64,000 nucleotides of DNA. Source: JAJEAD01 sp965221555 (GTDB taxonomy: Bacteria > Pseudomonadota > Gammaproteobacteria > HK1). The position numbers and the translations under genes are program-made. Positions 1 to 8,776 of the stretch are shown here, in pieces. Where the stretch lies: contig OZ244895.1 of NCBI GenBank assembly GCA_965221555.1, positions 2,356,001 through 2,420,000 of the forward strand. The letters are read 5' to 3'. The stretch's first letter is position 1, and every line of letters begins with the position of its first letter. Below the pieces are notes generated by a model, which saw nothing but the letters and a program-made list of their open reading frames with translations, did no database searches and had not been told where the DNA came from.

Positions 1-1
1 C

Positions 2-2605
2 GAGGAGTCGCTGCTGGGGTGGAAGGAATTCGAGATGGAAGTGGTCCGTGATCGAAAGGACAACTGCATCATCGTGTGCTCGATCGAGAACCTGGACGCG
101 ATGGGAGTCCACACCGGCGACTCCATCACGGTGGCTCCCGCCCAGACCCTCACCGACAAGGAGTACCAGGTGATGCGCGACGCGTCCATCGCCGTGCTTC
201 GGAAGGTCGGGGTCGATACCGGCGGTTCCAACGTCCAGTTCGCGGTGCATCCCGGGAACGGCCGTCTGGTGGTGATCGAGATGAATCCTCGAGTGTCGCG
301 ATCCTCGGCTCTCGCCTCCAAGGCGACCGGGTTTCCCATCGCTCGCGTGGCGGCGAAGCTTGCGGTCGGTTACACCCTCGACGAGCTCGACAACCAGATT
401 ACCGGCGGCGTCACGCCGGCTTCCTTCGAGCCGAGCATCGATTACGTGGTCACCAAGGTGCCCCGCTTCAATTTCGACAAGTTTCCCGAAGCAAAGCCCC
501 GGCTGAGCACCCAGATGCGCTCGGTGGGCGAAGCGATGGCGATGGGACGCGGCTTCCAGGAGTCCCTGCAGAAAGCGTTGCGCAGTCTGGAGACGGGGCT
601 CGCGGGGCTCGATGAGATCGTCGCCGGCGACGAGGGCGAAGACGTGGACGCGCTCCTGCGCGGAGAGCTGCAGGCGCCGGGGCCGGATCGGATTCGCTAT
701 GTCGCCGATGCGTTCAGACACGGGTTCACGCTGCGGGAGGTGTGCGAACTGTCCGCATTCGATCCCTGGTTCGCGGCGCAGATCGAAGAGCTGGTGGATA
801 TCGAGTCCGCTCTGAGGCGCGCGGGTCTCGCCGAGCTCGACGCATCGGAGCTCCTGCGCCTCAAGCGCAAGGGGTTCTCGGATCGGCGACTCGCCGCCTT
901 GCTTGGCACGGAGGAGTCCGAGATTCGCGCGCGCCGTCATGCTCTCGGCGTGCGCCCGGTGTACAAGCGGGTCGATTCGTGCGCGGCGGAGTTCCGATCC
1001 TCGACCGCTTATCTCTATTCCACCTACGAGGAGGAGTGCGAGTCGGATCCCACGGACCGGGCCAAGATCATGGTGCTCGGAGGAGGTCCGAATCGTATCG
1101 GCCAGGGAATCGAATTCGATTACTGCTGCGTTCAGGCCGCACTCGCGGTTCGGGAAGCCGGCTTCGAGTCGATCATGGTCAACTGCAATCCCGAGACGGT
1201 CTCGACGGACTACGACACTTCGGATCGCCTCTACTTCGAGCCCCTGACGCTCGAGGATCTGCTGGAGATCGTCGAGAAGGAAAGGCCGCGGGGCATCATC
1301 GTCCAGTATGGCGGACAGACACCGCTCAAGCTTGCGCGGGCGCTCGAGGCGGCGGGCGCCCCGATCATCGGCACTTCGCCGGACTCTATCGATCTGGCGG
1401 AAGATCGGGACCGGTTTCAGGGGCTCATCGAACGGCTCGGTCTGAGGCAGCCCGAGAACCGCAGCGCGCGCACCGCCGGGGAGGCGGGGCTCATGGCTTC
1501 CCGGATCGGCTACCCCCTCGTGGTGCGTCCGTCCTATGTTCTCGGGGGGCGGGCGATGAAGATCATCTACCGGGAGCAGGAGCTCGAGGGGTACATGAAG
1601 GAGGCGGTGAACGTCTCGGAGTCCTCGCCGGTGCTGCTGGACCGCTTCCTCGAAGATGCCATCGAGGTCGATGTCGATGCGGTCTCCGACGGCCGGGAAG
1701 TGATCGTGGCCGGAATCATGGAGCACATCGAGCAGGCGGGCGTGCACTCCGGAGACTCGGCCTGCTCGCTGCCCCCGTGCACCCTTGGCGCTGAAGTGCA
1801 GGAGCGAATCCGGGCGCAGACGCGACAGCTCGGCCGGGCCTTGAAGGTGATCGGGCTCATGAACGTGCAGTTTGCGGTGTGCGGGGAGGATATCTTCGTC
1901 CTGGAAGTCAATCCCCGGGCTTCGCGCACCGTGCCCTTCGTTTCGAAGGCGACCGGCAGATCGCTCGCGCGGATCGGGGCGCTTTGCATGATCGGACGAA
2001 GCCTCGCCGAGCAAGGCATCGGGGAATGCCCGACTCCCACGTACTTCTCGGTCAAGGAGGCGGTGTTCCCCTTCGTCAAATTCCCCGGAGTGGACACCCT
2101 GCTCGGCCCGGAAATGAAGTCCACCGGCGAAGTGATGGGCGTGGGCCGTCGATTCGGACAGGCCTTTGCCAAGGCGGCGCTCGCGGCGGGGGCCGATCTC
2201 CCCTACAAGGGCCGCGCCTTCGTGAGCGTTCGCGATCGCGACAAGGCGCAGTCGGTGGAAGTGGCGGACGACCTTCGGGCCCTGGGCTTCGAGATCGTGG
2301 CCACCCGCGGGACCGCGGGCGCCCTGCGTGCCGCGGGGGTGAAGTGCGATGTCGTCAACAAGGTGGCGGAAGGTCGACCCCACATCGTCGATCTGTTGAA
2401 GAACGGTGAAATCGACTTTATCGTGAACACTACCGAAGGAAGTCTGGCGGTAGGCGATTCGTACGCCATTCGCCGCGCCGCGCTGCAGCACGGAGTCGCC
2501 TACACGACCACGGTCGCGGGAGCGAAGGCGACGGTGCTCGGGATGCGCGAGCTTCACGTGACCGACGTGAGTCGGCTGCAGGACCTTCACGAGGAGGTGG
2601 CATGA
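2..2605 (+). CDS. carB: carbamoyl-phosphate synthase large subunit, 5' partial
   Basis: This is the C-terminal 867 residues of the large subunit that makes carbamoyl phosphate from glutamine-derived ammonia, bicarbonate and 2 ATP for arginine and pyrimidine synthesis. The reading frame is open to the left edge of the window, and the family is about 1,070 residues, so roughly 200 N-terminal residues lie outside. Visible parts in order are the end of the first ATP-grasp domain (ENLDAMGVHTGDS, EMNPRVSRSSALASKATG), the helical oligomerisation domain, the second ATP-grasp domain (GGGPNRIGQGIEFDYCC, LEVNPRASRTVPFVSKATG) and the C-terminal MGS-like allosteric domain (TRGTAGAL, IDFIVNTTEG). Its stop overlaps the greA start in an ATGA arrangement, so the two are translationally coupled. 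The usual partner carA should lie just upstream. Confidence 0.97.
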   Translation, partial: EESLLGWKEFEMEVVRDRKDNCIIVCSIENLDAMGVHTGDSITVAPAQTLTDKEYQVMRDASIAVLRKVGVDTGGSNVQFAVHPGNGRLVVIEMNPRVSRSSALASKATGFPIARVAAKLAVGYTLDELDNQITGGVTPASFEPSIDYVVTKVPRFNFDKFPEAKPRLSTQMRSVGEAMAMGRGFQESLQKALRSLETGLAGLDEIVAGDEGEDVDALLRGELQAPGPDRIRYVADAFRHGFTLREVCELSAFDPWFAAQIEELVDIESALRRAGLAELDASELLRLKRKGFSDRRLAALLGTEESEIRARRHALGVRPVYKRVDSCAAEFRSSTAYLYSTYEEECESDPTDRAKIMVLGGGPNRIGQGIEFDYCCVQAALAVREAGFESIMVNCNPETVSTDYDTSDRLYFEPLTLEDLLEIVEKERPRGIIVQYGGQTPLKLARALEAAGAPIIGTSPDSIDLAEDRDRFQGLIERLGLRQPENRSARTAGEAGLMASRIGYPLVVRPSYVLGGRAMKIIYREQELEGYMKEAVNVSESSPVLLDRFLEDAIEVDVDAVSDGREVIVAGIMEHIEQAGVHSGDSACSLPPCTLGAEVQERIRAQTRQLGRALKVIGLMNVQFAVCGEDIFVLEVNPRASRTVPFVSKATGRSLARIGALCMIGRSLAEQGIGECPTPTYFSVKEAVFPFVKFPGVDTLLGPEMKSTGEVMGVGRRFGQAFAKAALAAGADLPYKGRAFVSVRDRDKAQSVEVADDLRALGFEIVATRGTAGALRAAGVKCDVVNKVAEGRPHIVDLLKNGEIDFIVNTTEGSLAVGDSYAIRRAALQHGVAYTTTVAGAKATVLGMRELHVTDVSRLQDLHEEVA

Positions 2606-3078
2606 AACGCGTCCCCATCACCGTTCAGGGCGCCCGGAGACTCAAGGAGGAGTTGCAGCGCCTGAAGACGGTCGAGCGGCCCCGCATCATCAAGGCGATT
2701 GCCGAGGCGCGCGCGCACGGCGACTTGCGGGAGAACGCCGAGTACCACGCGGCGAAGGAGGAGCAGAGCTTCAGCGAAGGACGCATCGCGGAGATTCAGG
2801 ATTGCCTGTCCCGCGCGGAAGTCATCGATACGCGCACCATGAAGACCGAGGGCAAGGTGGTGTTCGGAGTCGTGGTGGGACTGTGCAACCTCGAGACCGA
2901 TGAAGAGGTGCGTTTCCAGATCGTGGGAGAGATGGAGGCCGACATCGACGAAGGGCTCATCTCGGTGACCTCGCCACTGGCAAAGGCCTTGATCGGCAAG
3001 CGGGAAGGAGACGTCGCGGTGGTCCGGGCCCCCGCCGGCGAGATCGAGTACGAGATTCTCGAGGTGGGGTACGTTTGA
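2602..3078 (+). CDS. greA: transcription elongation factor GreA
   Basis: GreA inserts its coiled coil into the secondary channel of RNA polymerase and stimulates cleavage of backtracked transcripts. The 158-residue length is normal for the family. The N-terminal coiled coil holds the conserved tip segment HGDLRENAEYHAAKEEQ at about residues 39-55, with the Asp and Glu residues that place the catalytic metal. The C-terminal FKBP-like domain carries the typical ISVTSPLAKALIGKREGD stretch. The ATG overlaps the carB stop by four bases. In enterobacteria greA is followed by yhbY, which is missing here; the next gene is rlmE. Confidence 0.96.
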   Translation: MKRVPITVQGARRLKEELQRLKTVERPRIIKAIAEARAHGDLRENAEYHAAKEEQSFSEGRIAEIQDCLSRAEVIDTRTMKTEGKVVFGVVVGLCNLETDEEVRFQIVGEMEADIDEGLISVTSPLAKALIGKREGDVAVVRAPAGEIEYEILEVGYV

Positions 3079-3103
3079 GGGGCGCGGCAGCGAGGCGGGG
3101 CCC

Positions 3104-3721
3104 GTGACACGGCGCCGCTCCCGCGACTGGATCTCGCAACACGACCGGGACCCCTTCGTGCGCAAGGCGAGAGCGGAGGGCTACCGTTCCCGGGCCGCCT
3201 ACAAACTCCTGGAAATCGCGGATCGCGAGCACTTGCTGCGCCCGGGAGAGCGGGTGCTCGACCTCGGGGCCGCTCCCGGCGGGTGGTCGCAGGTCGCGGC
3301 CTCGCGGGTGGGGCGGCGAGGCCGAGTGGTGGCGCTTGACCTCCTGCCCATGGACGCGCTGCCGGGAGTGCGCTTCGTGCAGGGGGACTTCGGCGACGCC
3401 GCCACCCACGAAGCGCTTCGCGATGCGATGGAGGGCGAGGCGGCGGACTTGATTTTGTCCGACATGGCTCCCAACTTGGAAGGCATCGGAGTCGCCGACA
3501 CGGCGATGAGTCTGGAGCTTGCCGAAGGAGTGATTGCCACCGCGCCGCGGTGGCTGGTCTCGGGAGGGGCCCTGTTGATGAAGGTATTCGAGTGTCCGGA
3601 AACGCGCGGTCTGCGCCGGGAGCTGATGCGGAGATTCTCCTCGGTACGGGTTCGCAAACCGGCGGCGTCGAAGCCTCGCTCCTCCGAGATCTATCTGATG
3701 GCCAAGGGCTTCGGGCTATAG
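3104..3721 (+). CDS. rlmE: 23S rRNA 2'-O-methyltransferase RlmE (FtsJ/RrmJ)
   Basis: RlmE methylates the 2'-O of U2552 in the A-loop of 23S rRNA late in 50S assembly. The 205-residue protein starts at a GTG (the only plausible start before SRDWISQHDRDPFVRKA). It has the SAM-binding motif DLGAAPGGWSQVA at about residues 49-61, the acidic motif DLILSDMAPN, and the lysine-containing MKVFECPE and SSEIYLMAKGF segments that complete the K-D-K-E catalytic set of the family. The E. coli neighbour order rlmE-ftsH is kept. The downstream gap to ftsH is about 70 bases, so ftsH may be cotranscribed. Confidence 0.95.
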   Translation: MTRRRSRDWISQHDRDPFVRKARAEGYRSRAAYKLLEIADREHLLRPGERVLDLGAAPGGWSQVAASRVGRRGRVVALDLLPMDALPGVRFVQGDFGDAATHEALRDAMEGEAADLILSDMAPNLEGIGVADTAMSLELAEGVIATAPRWLVSGGALLMKVFECPETRGLRRELMRRFSSVRVRKPAASKPRSSEIYLMAKGFGL

Positions 3722-3790
3722 TATGGAAAGCGCTTCCGGTATCATGCCGATCCGGTTGGAAAAATCCGCTCAGGAAGCCGACTGAACGCA

Positions 3791-5713
3791 ATGGCCAAGA
3801 ATCTCATTCTCTGGGTGGTCATCGCCCTGGTGCTGATGTCCGTGTTCAACAACTTCGGACCGCGTCGGGCGGCGCCTGCGCAGGTGGAGTTCTCCCGCTT
3901 CTTCGAGGACGCCAAGCACAGCCGGGTGCAGAAGGTGGTGGTGGAAGGCCGCAACATCGAAGGCATCTACCAGACCGGCGAGCGATTCCAGACCTACATC
4001 CCCGAGATGGACAACACCGCCCTCATCTCGGACCTCCTCGAGTACGGCGTGGTGATCGACGCCCGTCCCCCCGAGCAGCAGTCGGTGCTCATGCAGATCT
4101 TCATCTCATGGTTCCCGATGCTGCTGCTCATCGGTGTGTGGATTTTCTTCATGCGCCAGATGCAGGGCGGGGGAGGCGGTCGCGGCGCGCTGTCCTTCGG
4201 CAAGAGCCGGGCCCGGCTGCTCGGCGAAGATCAGGTGAAGGTCACCTTCTCCGACGTGGCGGGCGTGGACGAGGCAAAGGAGGAAGTCTCGGAGCTGGTG
4301 GATTTCCTGCGCGATCCGTCCAAGTTCCAGAAGCTCGGCGGCAAGATCCCCCGCGGCGTGTTGATGGTGGGTTCTCCGGGTACCGGCAAGACGCTTCTCG
4401 CGCGCGCGATCGCGGGAGAGGCCAAGGTGCCGTTCTTCACGATATCCGGTTCGGACTTCGTCGAGATGTTCGTCGGCGTGGGCGCCTCGCGGGTCCGCGA
4501 CATGTTCGAGCAGGCCAAGAAGCATGCCCCCTGCATCATTTTCATCGACGAGATCGATGCGGTCGGCCGGCATCGCGGAGCCGGCCTCGGCGGTGGACAC
4601 GATGAACGCGAGCAGACCCTGAATCAGCTCCTGGTGGAGATGGACGGTTTCGACGGCAACGAGGGGGTCATCGTCATCGCCGCGACCAACCGCCCGGATG
4701 TGCTCGATCCGGCTCTGCTCCGCCCGGGACGCTTCGATCGCCAGGTGGTGGTGCCACTGCCCGACATCCGCGGTCGAGAGCAGATTCTCAAGGTCCACAT
4801 GCGCAAGGTGCCCCTGGACAAGGCGGTGGAGCCGAACGTGATCGCGCGGGGAACGCCGGGATTCTCGGGCGCGGACCTTGCGAATCTCGTCAACGAGGCC
4901 GCCCTCTTTGCCGCCCGCAGCAATAGACGCACGGTGGAAATGGAGCACTTCGAGAAGGCCAAGGACAAGATCATGATGGGCGCCGAGCGCAAGTCCATGG
5001 TGATGAACGATGACGAGAAGAAGCTGACCGCCTACCACGAGGCCGGTCACGCCATCGTCGGTCTTCTCGTGCCCTCTCACGATCCCGTGCACAAGGTCAC
5101 CATCATTCCTCGGGGCCGCGCCCTCGGTCTCACCATGTTCCTTCCCGAGGAGGACCGCTACAGCGACAGCAGGGAACGTCTCGAGAGCCGCATTTCGAGC
5201 ATGTTCGGAGGGCGCATCGCCGAAGAACTGATCTTCGGGGCGCAGCACGTCACTACCGGGGCGAGCAGCGACATCAAGTACGCCACCGAGATCGCGAGAA
5301 ACATGGTTACCCGCTGGGGGCTCTCCGAGAAGCTCGGCCCTCTGACGTATACCGAGGAAGAAGGCGAGGTGTTCCTCGGACACAGCGTGACGAAGCACAA
5401 GCTGGTGTCCGACGAGACCGCGCACCTGATCGACGAGGAAGTGCGCAACATCATCGACCGGAACTACCAGCGGGCCGAGCACCTTCTGGGCGAGAACATG
5501 ACCCGCCTGCACATGATGGCGGAAGCCCTGCTCAAGTACGAAACCCTGGACTCGAACCAGATCGGCGACATCATGGCGGACCGGGAACCACGTCCCCCCG
5601 AGGACTGGGGCGACGACACTCCGGCGGACGGAGGCGCGGGGGTGGCCGAGGAAGAGCCCCCGAACCCGTCTTCGAGTCCGGGCGAGATCGGCGGTCCCGC
5701 CAGCCTGCACTGA
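3791..5713 (+). CDS. ftsH: ATP-dependent zinc metalloprotease FtsH
   Basis: FtsH is the membrane-anchored AAA+ protease that degrades unassembled membrane proteins and regulators such as LpxC and sigma-32. The 640 residues match the family. There are two membrane segments (about residues 4-20 and 100-120) around a periplasmic domain. The AAA module has Walker A GSPGTGKT (residues 194-201), Walker B IIFIDEIDAVG and the second region of homology ATNRPDVLDPALLRPGRFDR. The zinc site HEAGH is at residues 416-420. The acidic, proline-rich tail is typical. In many relatives folP sits between ftsH and glmM; here only about 87 bases separate them and no folP is present. Confidence 0.98.
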   Translation: MAKNLILWVVIALVLMSVFNNFGPRRAAPAQVEFSRFFEDAKHSRVQKVVVEGRNIEGIYQTGERFQTYIPEMDNTALISDLLEYGVVIDARPPEQQSVLMQIFISWFPMLLLIGVWIFFMRQMQGGGGGRGALSFGKSRARLLGEDQVKVTFSDVAGVDEAKEEVSELVDFLRDPSKFQKLGGKIPRGVLMVGSPGTGKTLLARAIAGEAKVPFFTISGSDFVEMFVGVGASRVRDMFEQAKKHAPCIIFIDEIDAVGRHRGAGLGGGHDEREQTLNQLLVEMDGFDGNEGVIVIAATNRPDVLDPALLRPGRFDRQVVVPLPDIRGREQILKVHMRKVPLDKAVEPNVIARGTPGFSGADLANLVNEAALFAARSNRRTVEMEHFEKAKDKIMMGAERKSMVMNDDEKKLTAYHEAGHAIVGLLVPSHDPVHKVTIIPRGRALGLTMFLPEEDRYSDSRERLESRISSMFGGRIAEELIFGAQHVTTGASSDIKYATEIARNMVTRWGLSEKLGPLTYTEEEGEVFLGHSVTKHKLVSDETAHLIDEEVRNIIDRNYQRAEHLLGENMTRLHMMAEALLKYETLDSNQIGDIMADREPRPPEDWGDDTPADGGAGVAEEEPPNPSSSPGEIGGPASLH

Positions 5714-5800
5714 AAACGCCGCGGGCGTTGCGGTGCCGCGTTCGCGCCTGCCTTGGTCGGGGCGGGACAACGTAATCGTGGAAATCCGATCACTGGCGCG

Positions 5801-7147
5801 ATGATGGACAGACGACGCCTGTTCGGGACCGACGGTATCCGCGGACCGGTAGGCCGTCCTCCCGTGACCGCGGATTTCATGCTCAAGCTGGGGTGGGCGG
5901 CCGGACGCGTGCTCTGCGCCGACGAACGCGCCAGCGTGCTGATCGGCAAGGACACCCGGATATCGGGGTACATGTTCGAGTCGGCGCTCGAAGCGGGATT
6001 GATCGCGGCGGGGGTCGATGTACGCCTGCTGGGACCGATGCCGACGCCCGCGGTGGCCTATCTCACGCGCACCTTTCATGCCCGGGCGGGAATCGTCATC
6101 AGCGCGTCGCACAATCCCTACCACGACAACGGCGTGAAATTCTTCGGTGCGGACGGCAACAAGCTCCCCGATGCGCTCGAAGAGGAAATCGAATCGGCAC
6201 TCGATCGTCCCATGCTCACCGTCGAGTCGGAGAAGCTGGGCAAGGCGGAGCGAGTCTCCGATGCGGCGGGCCGCTACATCGAGTTCTGCAAGAGCACCCT
6301 GCCTCCGGATCTCGACCTCAGGGGCCTGGAGATCGTAGTGGATTGCGCCCACGGCGCGGCCTATCACATCGCGCCGAACGTGCTCGCCGAGCTGGGCGCT
6401 TCGGTCACCGCGATCGGGGTGGAGCCCGATGGACTGAACATCAACAAGGGACTGGGAGCCCTCTCCCCCACGCTCCTGCAGGGCGCGGTGAGGGAGAGAG
6501 GCGCAGACCTCGGCATCGCGCTCGATGGCGATGGCGATCGGGTGCTGATGGTCGACGGGAAGGGCGCAGTCCTGGATGGAGACGAACTTCTCTTCATGAT
6601 TGCGCGTTCGCGCCGCGAACTCGGCGCTCCGGATCGCGCGGTGGTGGGTACCGTGATGAGCAACCGCGGACTCGAGGTGGCGTTGGAGAAGTTGGGCCTC
6701 GCACTGCACCGGGCCAGGGTCGGCGACCGTCACGTTCTGGAGATGATGAAGCAGCGGGGATGCCTCCTGGGGGGGGAGGTGTCCGGTCACATTATTTGTC
6801 TGGATCGGGTGACCACCGGGGACGGCATCGTCGCCGCGCTGCAGGTCTTGCGGGCCATGCGAGCGAGTCGCCTGCCTCTGCACGCGCTTCGCCGGGGGAT
6901 GGAGAAGTACCCGCAGTCGCTCGTCAACGTGACGGTCTCGCATTCCCGCGATCCCCTCGATTGCCCCAGGATCCAGGATGCGGTGCGAGTCACGCGGAGC
7001 GAGCTCGGGTCCGAGGGCAGAGTGCTGTTGCGGCGTTCCGGAACCGAACCCCTGGTGAGGGTCATGGTCGAAGGCTGCGACGGGAAGCGGGTCGAGGAGC
7101 TGGCGCAGGCGCTCGCGGGAATGGTGAGGAGCGAACTCTCTACCTGA
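5801..7147 (+). CDS. glmM: phosphoglucosamine mutase
   Basis: GlmM interconverts glucosamine-6-phosphate and glucosamine-1-phosphate on the way to UDP-GlcNAc for peptidoglycan and LPS. The 448-residue protein begins MMDRRRLFGTDGIRG; either of two adjacent ATGs (5801 or 5804) gives the family-length N-terminus, while a further in-frame TTG upstream adds non-conserved residues. The active-site phosphoserine lies in ISASHNPYHDNG (Ser about 103), the magnesium loop is LDGDGDRVLMVD, and the phosphate-binding C-terminal motif is RRSGTEPLVRVMVEG. It follows ftsH without folP and precedes tpiA. Confidence 0.97.
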   Translation: MMDRRRLFGTDGIRGPVGRPPVTADFMLKLGWAAGRVLCADERASVLIGKDTRISGYMFESALEAGLIAAGVDVRLLGPMPTPAVAYLTRTFHARAGIVISASHNPYHDNGVKFFGADGNKLPDALEEEIESALDRPMLTVESEKLGKAERVSDAAGRYIEFCKSTLPPDLDLRGLEIVVDCAHGAAYHIAPNVLAELGASVTAIGVEPDGLNINKGLGALSPTLLQGAVRERGADLGIALDGDGDRVLMVDGKGAVLDGDELLFMIARSRRELGAPDRAVVGTVMSNRGLEVALEKLGLALHRARVGDRHVLEMMKQRGCLLGGEVSGHIICLDRVTTGDGIVAALQVLRAMRASRLPLHALRRGMEKYPQSLVNVTVSHSRDPLDCPRIQDAVRVTRSELGSEGRVLLRRSGTEPLVRVMVEGCDGKRVEELAQALAGMVRSELST

Positions 7148-7223
7148 CCGGCGCCGCCTTTGGTCGCAAGGGTTCTCCGACTAACGACTACGGACTGGAT
7201 TCTTCTGCACCCGGGAGAGCACG

Positions 7224-7976
7224 ATGCGCAGCATTCTGGTTGTCGGTAATTGGAAGATGAACGGGCGCCTTGAGCGCGCGACCGCGCTCGCCGCCCGGGT
7301 CGCGGGCGGAATCCCGGCGCAGTGCCCGGCCGAGGTGGTTCTCTGTCCGCCCTTCGTTCACCTCCCGGGCGTCGCGGGGCGCCTCGAGGGGGAGCGAATT
7401 GCGCTTGGCGCGCAGGATCTTTGCGAATGGGGCGACGGCGCGAGCACCGGCGACGTATCGGCGGAAATGCTGGCCGATGTCGGCTGCCGATTCGTGATTG
7501 TCGGACATTCGGAGCGCCGCAGCCGGCACGCGGAGTCGGATGAGCGGGTGGCCAGGAAGTATCGGCGAGCGCAAGAAGCAGCCCTGATCCCCATTCTCTG
7601 CCTCGGCGAGTCGCTCAAGCAGCGCGAATCCGGCGCCACCACCGATGTGGTGAAGCGGCAGTTGGACGCGGTGGTCCTGCACTGTGGAGCGCAGGCACTG
7701 GCGGCCGGGGTGATTGCGTACGAACCCGTGTGGGCGATCGGGACCGGCCGCACCGCGAGTCCGGAAGAAGCCCAGGAGGTGCACGCGTTCATCCGCTCGC
7801 ACCTCGCAACTCACGACCGGGAGCTCGCGCTCGAGATCCGGATCCTCTATGGGGGGAGCGTGAAGGCGGACAACGCGGGACGGCTTTTCGCGATGCCCGA
7901 TGTGGACGGCGGACTCATCGGGGGGGCATCGCTAGACGGTGATGAATTCATTAAGATCTGCCGTCTTGCTGGCTGA
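7224..7976 (+). CDS. tpiA: triosephosphate isomerase
   Basis: TpiA interconverts dihydroxyacetone phosphate and glyceraldehyde-3-phosphate. The 250-residue TIM barrel has the substrate lysine motif VGNWKMNG at the N-terminus, the catalytic histidine in VIVGHSERR, the catalytic glutamate in YEPVWAIGTG and the phosphate-binding GGSVKADN loop. A GGGAGAG ribosome-binding site sits four bases before the ATG. Adjacency to secG ten bases downstream is common in proteobacteria in which a complex I operon follows. Confidence 0.97.
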   Translation: MRSILVVGNWKMNGRLERATALAARVAGGIPAQCPAEVVLCPPFVHLPGVAGRLEGERIALGAQDLCEWGDGASTGDVSAEMLADVGCRFVIVGHSERRSRHAESDERVARKYRRAQEAALIPILCLGESLKQRESGATTDVVKRQLDAVVLHCGAQALAAGVIAYEPVWAIGTGRTASPEEAQEVHAFIRSHLATHDRELALEIRILYGGSVKADNAGRLFAMPDVDGGLIGGASLDGDEFIKICRLAG

Positions 7977-7985
7977 GGCTGCAAA

Positions 7986-8372
7986 ATGCACCAGATTCTC
8001 TTGGTCGTCCAGGTTCTCATTGCGGTGGGAGTGATCGGTCTCGTGCTCCTGCAGCAGGGCAAGGGCGCGGACGCGGGCGCCGCATTCGGCAGTGGCGGGG
8101 CGGGTTCCGTCTTCGGATCCCGTGGACCGGCGACCCTGCTCACCCGCATGACCGCCGTCCTCGCCGCGGTGTTCTTCGTGAACAGCATCGGGCTTGCGTA
8201 CCTTGCCCGGGAAGCTTCGACCCGGAGTCAGAGCGTGGTGGAGCGCTATCAGGAAGAGGGTATGAGCCAGGGGACGGGGGAAGGATTCGTCACGCTCCCC
8301 GCCGACGAGGGCGAAAGCGGCCCCGCTGACGTACCGAACCTGCCGGAAACGCTTGAAGAACAGGGCTCTTGA
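7986..8372 (+). CDS. secG: preprotein translocase subunit SecG
   Basis: SecG is the small auxiliary subunit of the SecYEG translocon. The 128-residue protein has two membrane helices (about residues 3-22 and 53-72) separated by the Gly/Ala-rich loop LQQGKGADAGAAFGSGG that is diagnostic of the family. A longer acidic, Glu/Pro-rich cytoplasmic tail follows. A GAGG element lies about seven bases before the ATG. The gene is followed by tRNA-Leu, as in many gammaproteobacteria. Confidence 0.93.
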   Translation: MHQILLVVQVLIAVGVIGLVLLQQGKGADAGAAFGSGGAGSVFGSRGPATLLTRMTAVLAAVFFVNSIGLAYLAREASTRSQSVVERYQEEGMSQGTGEGFVTLPADEGESGPADVPNLPETLEEQGS

Positions 8373-8410
8373 GGGTGATCATCAAGGGCCGGGCAGCCAG
8401 GACGCACAAT

Positions 8411-8495
8411 GCCGAAGTGGTGGAATTGGTAGACACGCTATCTTGAGGGGGTAGTGCCTTCGGGTGTGCCGGTTCGAATCCGGCCTTCGGCACCA
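8411..8495 (+). tRNA. tRNA-Leu (anticodon GAG)
   Basis: This 85-base type II tRNA has a seven-base-pair acceptor stem (GCCGAAG with CTTCGGC), a D-loop with GGTAGACACGC, and an anticodon stem-loop CTATC-TTGAGGG-GGTAG giving anticodon GAG. It has a short variable arm, a TTCGAAT T-loop and an encoded CCA end. One T-G wobble pair occurs in the anticodon stem. It lies between secG and nuoA, the position of leuU-type tRNAs next to secG in relatives. Confidence 0.95.
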
Positions 8496-8597
8496 TTCAT
8501 CGAAAGCCGCCTGGTTCGGGGTCCCCGAGTGGACACCGAAGGGGTGGTTTTCACGTTCCTGGCCGCAGGCCCGGCCACGTCACGCTTGCGCCATGGG

Positions 8598-8638
8598 GGG
8601 AGGTGGCCTCCCTCTTCCCGGACCAGGATTGAAGAGGG
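8598..8638 (+). promoter_or_regulatory. overlapping alternative hairpins in the tRNA-Leu to nuoA gap
   Basis: The 281-base gap 8496-8776 has no convincing gene. Within it, GGGAGG (8598-8603) can pair with CCTCCC (8607-8612), and CCCTCTTC (8610-8617) can pair perfectly with GAAGAGGG (8631-8638). The two stems share bases 8610-8612, so they exclude each other. No T-run follows either stem, so neither is a standard intrinsic terminator. A regulatory role ahead of complex I is inference only. Confidence 0.35.
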
Positions 8639-8702
8639 TCGGTTTGCGCTGTAACTTATTGTTTGGGTGGAATAAATTTCTTGGCGCGGGGGGTGTCTCG
8701 GT

Positions 8703-8732
8703 TTGACACTCGGACTAGCCGTAGCCTAAAGT
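8703..8732 (+). promoter_or_regulatory. candidate sigma-70 promoter of the nuo operon
   Basis: TTGACA at 8703-8708 is a perfect -35 box. TAAAGT at 8727-8732 matches four of six -10 positions with an 18-base spacer. The site is about 45 bases before the nuoA ATG and downstream of the tRNA-Leu, which suits a promoter for the fourteen-gene operon. Other weak boxes in the gap cannot be excluded. Confidence 0.45.
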
Positions 8733-8776
8733 CCGCTTTCGTTGAGATTCTTCACACGTGCGGATTGCGGCGGTCC

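Noticed and set aside
4106..6943. Antisense open frame of 945 codons across ftsH and glmM
   Set aside because: It covers two clearly real genes on the + strand and has a His/Arg-rich product without family features.
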